DNA of 64,000 nt from Phytomonas francai (taxonomy: Eukaryota > Euglenozoa > Kinetoplastea > Trypanosomatida > Trypanosomatidae). The stretch covers positions 400,724 to 464,723 of the forward strand of contig MJCC01000001.1 in assembly GCA_001766655.1 (NCBI GenBank), in the 5' to 3' direction. The position numbers were made by a program, and so were the translations under genes. Below, one piece after another: positions 59,855 through 64,000 of this stretch; position 1 is the stretch's first letter, and the number at the start of each line of letters is the position of its first letter. A model generated the notes under the pieces. It was not told the DNA's origin and ran no database searches. It saw only the letters and a program-made list of their open reading frames with translations.

Positions 59855-60214
59855 CCAGCAATGCGAAAAAAAAAGGATGAATAGGAACTGCAATAAATAT
59901 GAAAAAAACAATTACTTTCTTTCAACATGACTTTTTATCTTTTGTTTTTGACGCTCTTGATGATACAGTGCATCGCGCCAGCTAGGAACTCAGCACTGTT
60001 TGGGATTTTTTCCTTGTCTAATTGTTGTCACATTCTTTGGTGTGTTACTATGAATCTAAGCATGTGCTTTTTTCTTCCTTGCGTATACGTACAGGTGTAC
60101 GTGTGTGTGTGTGTGTGTCTGGTTGATCTCTTGCTCTCTGGGTTTTATTTATATCGTGTAGCTTTTTGATTTTACTTTTTGCACTGTGAATTATGGTGAA
60201 ACTCTTTCTATAGA

Positions 60215-60229
60215 GGGGGGGGGGGGGGG
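60215..60229 (+). repeat. Run of 15 G, followed 80 bases later by 12 C
   Basis: The G-run here and the C-run at 60310-60321 could pair in RNA as a long-range G-C stem. Homopolymer lengths in the assembly may be inexact. Confidence 0.85.
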
Positions 60230-60730
60230 TCTACCTCAATGAAACCTAGTATCTTAATCATTACTCTTCTTAGGAAAGGTAGAAAAAAGCGATAAACAAA
60301 ATAACATTTCCCCCCCCCCCCGTTAAGGAAAATAATATGGCATGACTATTTATATTTTCGGATATCGTATGTGTATGTATATCTTTTTTTTTCTAGAATC
60401 TTTAAAGTGCGTGTTAGGCATGAAGAAAAGAAAATAGTATCTGGTTTTTGAATAGCCTTAACCCGCTATTGATGGGAAATACTGAATTGTACTGATAAAC
60501 ATGCTAAATTTGGCGTACAAATGCCTTGGGAAAAGGAATTTCAAATAAAAATAACCTTCTTTACAACACCAACAAAGATCCAACTTGGTGTTTCCCGTTG
60601 ATGCTTCTGTGGGTCATCGAATAAATAAAGCATTATGAATAAAACTTTTCGGTTCTTTAGCCTTTGCATAATCGGTTCTACAACCACAGGAAGAGTTTTG
60701 TCAATGAAAATAAAATAGTTTTTTTTTCTT

Positions 60731-60732
60731 AG
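60731..60732 (+). promoter_or_regulatory. Probable trans-splice acceptor AG for the Fab1 gene
   Basis: A T-run plus CTT runs directly into this AG with no other AG between. The resulting 5' UTR would be only 6 bases before the spliced leader, which fixes the ATG at 60739 as the start. Confidence 0.6.
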
Positions 60733-60738
60733 ATTCGA

Positions 60739-63700
60739 ATGCATAATGTCGATCGTTCGCTATGGGTAGAAGATCGCTACGCTTTGCGTTGCCGGGCCTG
60801 TGGTGAAAAGTTCACATTCTTCCGTCGCCGCCACCACTGCCGACTTTGTGGTCAGGTATTCTGCTCCGCCTGTCTATTCCAGCTGACTGGCCGTGATGGG
60901 GTGCAGCTGCGGGACTTGGTGCTATCGTCTTCGAACCCGCTCGCGACGACCTTCCACGCTTTCGAAGAGGAAGAAAAACAGCACTCACTGCCAGAGAGGG
61001 TATGCAAGCGATGCGCTACCGGGGCGATGCATCCTCCACGCACCTCAGGCGGGTCAAACTCGGAGCACCACCTCCATCCAATCCAATCTGCTGACGAGTG
61101 GAAACAAGGGAGCTTTTCGCCATTTTCAGCGAGCTCAACTGTGGTGAAGACCCCGGGGTCTGTGCACATAGTTCCTGAACTCTCGCAACCCACCCCATTT
61201 CACGAGGTGATCCAGACGGGCAATCTACTATCGAGCTTTCAATGCGAAAACCTTGATGCTTCGCTTGAACGCGTATGGCTAGAGGACGTGGAGGGCTCTT
61301 CGCAAAATCGACAACTGCCTAAGCTACCCCCCGTGGTGTCGCTGCGCCACCCAGAAACTGAGGAGGACAAATCCATTTCGTACGCGATGGCCAAACTGCC
61401 ACCGCGCTATCGGAATAGCTTACATAAATGGCTTGAGAAACAACTACACGACGCTAATCTCGTCGTATCAATGTCAGAGACAAATGCCCTGTTTTTATCA
61501 TCCCCCAAGGGTGGGTATTGTAGCCTCACTCGCGACCCTATCCCTGTATCCACCTGTAAAGGGAAGGATGCCGCAGGTCTTACCATCTCCTTCGCGGAGC
61601 CCCTTTTGCTTTCAAGAAGCTACTCTTCAGCAGCGAAGAACGTGTTTGCTGGTATGCCGTTAAATTCCCTTTGGATGCCAAATGAAGGCAGCACTCCTCA
61701 TCCCACCACGCAGGCGGATGCCCTATATAACTTTCTATCAGACCCTAACACACAGGAATTGTTTGCCATGCATTGGCTGAGGCGCGTATTGAACAACCCC
61801 ACGTTTACTGAATTCATGCAGCTGTCCGTTCACGAAAGTATTGAAGGGGGGAGAGATGGCAGCGACACCTCCAATTTGGCGCTCCGGGTTACGCCTTGGT
61901 TGCAAGCGATTTACACCACTACGGCGCGGGTTCTTAGCAAAACTGCAGTTGCGTTAGGTGGGCACATCCACAACCACGTCGAGATTGTTGCGTTGAACTC
62001 GTATATGCAGGAGCCAAGGGCGGATGCGCAAGACAACTTTGAGGGCCTCTACCAGATTGATATTCTTCCCGGCGTTGCCTTCAAACGCTCTCTTGTTTCG
62101 AAGCGAATGCCGTCCTACTGGGTAAACCCCCGAATCCTTTTCCTCGGGGGCCGCGTCTCGTACAAGATGCAATCCCTGAGCATCAGCGAGTACGTCGATT
62201 CCTACGAAGGCCATCTTGAGAAGCTTTTTCACCGTATTCTCGTATGGTCGCCGCAGGTGATCGTGGTGGAGGGCGGCATGCACCATTACCTGCAGACCCG
62301 GGTGACCAACACGGGTGTGATGAGTTTGGTCCTCAACGTGGGCACCTCGCTGCTCACACGGCTGGCCTCCTGTTGTGGAGCGGCGGTGGTGTACGATTTG
62401 GACTACATTACGGTATCCGATTTGCACGATGAGAAGACGCCCTTGGGGATGTGTGGCATCTTTCGCGTCGTGACCGTCAGTAAGGCGGAACCCCCGTTGT
62501 GTGTGTTCGAGCAGCTCCCCACAAAGATGTTTTCCACGGTGGTGTTGCGAGGGCCCCACCCAAGCGCCGCTGTGGGGCCAGAATATCATCGGATTAAGGC
62601 ATGGTTGCTAGAGAGCCTCGCCACTACCTACCACGTGGTATCGCAAGGGTGTACCCTCTGGGATCTGGGAATGGAGATGCAGAAATCAAACGACGCCTCT
62701 AGTGGTGTGTGGTTCGATCAGTCAACGCGAAGCGTAAACTTTACCGACTTTCAAAGTGTGTACTATTTTCTGCAGGCTCAGGAAAGATGTGCTGCCCTTT
62801 CAATAAACTACGGTATTCGTTTTGGGGATGACGTGCTTCGCTTGTTTCACGGCAAGACGTGGACTGTGGATGCGCATGATCGTCTGCGTGATCAGATCCA
62901 TGTACAGTGCATCGCGCTTGATACGCTGCGCTCTGAACCACTATCCTTGTTAACCGCTGGTGAGTACCAAAACGAAGGCAATCCCATCTCTTCAACGAGC
63001 AGTGATACTCAGATACCCACGTCAGTCAGGTCGGCGAGGGACCTCCATGCGCAGAAGCACAACACCTACGCATTTTACCAAAAAGAAAAGGATCAGACGG
63101 TGCTGGGTTTTTTAGTTAAGCATTCAAAGGAGCGGCTGGGGTCGCGCATGATGATATGTCATGGAAAGCATCAAATCTTGGTTTCGAAGTGCAACGTCCC
63201 AGAGGCCCTTCATACATCGAAGTCATCCGACAACGGCGAGTCTATGCAAGACTTTTTGGAGATTCAAAGCAAATCCCTCATGTTTAGACTCGGCGGGGAT
63301 GAAAACGATTGCTTATCCAGAACTATCTGGGATATGGTTAGCCACTTTGCGAGGCCCCCGGGCTGCTACGTTGACTGCCCTTTTTGCAGGGGCTCGACGT
63401 GGGAAGCGGAGCAAGATCAGCCGCCACCCGAGTTACGTCTTCTTTCGCCGCACACGTTGTGCCTGTCGATGGGCTGCTTTCTTGAGCTTCTGTTTAACGC
63501 CCACACCTCCCTGCGCCATGTCTCGTGTACGCATGCGATGGATAAAGAATTTTCGATTTGCTTTGTATGCCATCTGTCCGCGTCTCGCCCTGGGGTGCGG
63601 ATCCGGTTGGACGTAAAGCCGTTGACGGTGTATCGCCTGCGCCACCCATGCTGTGCACTTGAATGGGAGCCCGCCGGGGGGAAGGGGGAGGCGTCAACCC

Positions 63701-64000
63701 CAACGCAGCCCCCGTCGTCCCCCGCAGTTCGCGAGGACGACGACGACGACGTGCTGTTGGAGCGCCGCGAGCTGTATGCCGATCTGGCCCTGCTCCAGTC
63801 CGCGCTTTCGTGCGTCGTCGAGGAGGCCGCGGAGGCGGGCGCGTCGTCCAGCGCCTCCACGACGACGACGTCGCCCTGCGATGGCAACCGCGCGGCGGCG
63901 GCGGCCGTCGACGCTCCTCGGACCCCGCCCCCGCCCCCCCCCTTCCACGAGCGCGTGGAGGCGCTGCGCCGCGCGTCCGCGGGGCCGACGACGGCCGCGG
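60739..64000 (+). CDS. FAB1: PIKfyve/Fab1 phosphatidylinositol 3-phosphate 5-kinase, N-terminal part (runs off window)
   Basis: 1087 codons are visible with no stop. The FYVE finger is at the extreme N-terminus: W9-V-E-D, C18/C21, the RRRHHCR ligand motif with C34/C37, C42/C45, and a final pair C89/C92. The stretch between the third and fourth pairs is about 43 residues, longer than usual. A TCP-1/chaperonin-like domain at about 330-630 contains [57 protein letters not shown] and LGMCGIF. A Cys-rich region starts at about 880 (CPFC, then [21 protein letters not shown] sequence and CTHAMD). This order is unique to Fab1. The lipid-kinase domain would lie past the window end. The enzyme makes PI(3,5)P2 on endosomes. 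The start codon is 6 bases after a strong acceptor. Confidence 0.93.
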   Translation, partial: MHNVDRSLWVEDRYALRCRACGEKFTFFRRRHHCRLCGQVFCSACLFQLTGRDGVQLRDLVLSSSNPLATTFHAFEEEEKQHSLPERVCKRCATGAMHPPRTSGGSNSEHHLHPIQSADEWKQGSFSPFSASSTVVKTPGSVHIVPELSQPTPFHEVIQTGNLLSSFQCENLDASLERVWLEDVEGSSQNRQLPKLPPVVSLRHPETEEDKSISYAMAKLPPRYRNSLHKWLEKQLHDANLVVSMSETNALFLSSPKGGYCSLTRDPIPVSTCKGKDAAGLTISFAEPLLLSRSYSSAAKNVFAGMPLNSLWMPNEGSTPHPTTQADALYNFLSDPNTQELFAMHWLRRVLNNPTFTEFMQLSVHESIEGGRDGSDTSNLALRVTPWLQAIYTTTARVLSKTAVALGGHIHNHVEIVALNSYMQEPRADAQDNFEGLYQIDILPGVAFKRSLVSKRMPSYWVNPRILFLGGRVSYKMQSLSISEYVDSYEGHLEKLFHRILVWSPQVIVVEGGMHHYLQTRVTNTGVMSLVLNVGTSLLTRLASCCGAAVVYDLDYITVSDLHDEKTPLGMCGIFRVVTVSKAEPPLCVFEQLPTKMFSTVVLRGPHPSAAVGPEYHRIKAWLLESLATTYHVVSQGCTLWDLGMEMQKSNDASSGVWFDQSTRSVNFTDFQSVYYFLQAQERCAALSINYGIRFGDDVLRLFHGKTWTVDAHDRLRDQIHVQCIALDTLRSEPLSLLTAGEYQNEGNPISSTSSDTQIPTSVRSARDLHAQKHNTYAFYQKEKDQTVLGFLVKHSKERLGSRMMICHGKHQILVSKCNVPEALHTSKSSDNGESMQDFLEIQSKSLMFRLGGDENDCLSRTIWDMVSHFARPPGCYVDCPFCRGSTWEAEQDQPPPELRLLSPHTLCLSMGCFLELLFNAHTSLRHVSCTHAMDKEFSICFVCHLSASRPGVRIRLDVKPLTVYRLRHPCCALEWEPAGGKGEASTPTQPPSSPAVREDDDDDVLLERRELYADLALLQSALSCVVEEAAEAGASSSASTTTTSPCDGNRAAAAAVDAPRTPPPPPPFHERVEALRRASAGPTTAA

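Larger units (their letters stand above)
59855..60738 (+). other. Intergenic region with GT repeat, G15 and C12 runs, and splice acceptor
   Basis: No supported gene; an 80-codon hydrophobic frame at 59927 is low-complexity. A (GT)9 repeat lies at 60101-60118, a run of 15 G at 60215-60229 and a run of 12 C at 60310-60321. GTTTTTTTTTCTTAG ends in an AG at 60731-60732, only 6 bases before the next start codon. Confidence 0.6.

Noticed and set aside
58741..59911. Long overlapping frames on both strands in the 3' half of OGDH
   Set aside because: They are products of high GC content; the OGDH frame explains the region fully.
59927..60169. 80-codon hydrophobic frame
   Set aside because: It runs through a GT microsatellite and is low-complexity, with no acceptor upstream.

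Overview
The window looks like one stretch of a polycistronic transcription unit from a kinetoplastid protist, most likely a trypanosomatid. All 23 confident genes lie on the + strand, and none needs an intron. Many are preceded by a long pyrimidine tract followed by an AG, which is the layout of trans-splicing acceptors. The proteins fit this: axonemal dynein assembly factor 3, an EFHC1/Rib72-type DM10 protein, a mitochondrial calcium uniporter, a complex I PSST subunit and large kinetoplastid-style unknown proteins. No tRNA, rRNA, CRISPR array, transposase or viral gene was seen. The species cannot be named from the sequence alone.

Layout: 1-321 is the 3' end of a coiled-coil protein. 851-2950 is an SMU1-like LisH/CTLH/WD40 splicing factor. 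3342-5159 is DNAAF3. 5687-14345 holds four proteins of unknown function (one probably mitochondrial, one a small membrane protein). 14821-17763 is an LRR protein with two divergent cyclic-nucleotide-binding folds. 18425-19588 is an RRM protein. 20866-22456 is an unknown protein carrying an 18-bp coding repeat and an apparent assembly frameshift. 22797-24017 is ubiquilin/DSK2. 25322-28143 holds PSST (NDUFS7), a Dabb-domain protein and MCU. 28485-30814 is a MATE transporter interrupted by a 237-base gap. 32259-41740 is a giant (about 3160 residues) right-handed beta-helix protein broken by a poly-C frameshift. 42424-49155 holds three unknown proteins, 49621-52323 a WD40 protein, 53418-55592 the DM10/EF-hand protein, 56849-59854 2-oxoglutarate dehydrogenase E1, and 60739 to the end the N-terminal part of a PIKfyve/Fab1 lipid kinase.

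Functions mix as expected when gene order is set by polycistronic transcription rather than by pathway. Two themes recur. Flagellum: DNAAF3, the DM10 protein and perhaps several coiled-coil or WD40 unknowns. Mitochondrion: PSST, MCU, OGDH E1 and two or three unknowns.

The most unusual physical property is base composition. Blocks of very GC-rich DNA with sharp borders begin and end inside single genes, while neighbouring genes and spacers are AT-rich. All visible assembly faults (one N, one N-gap, two frameshifts in C-runs) fall in those blocks. The most interesting coding features are the giant beta-helix protein, the LRR/cNMP-binding fusion with a split phosphate-binding cassette, and the FYVE finger of the Fab1 homologue with an enlarged loop.
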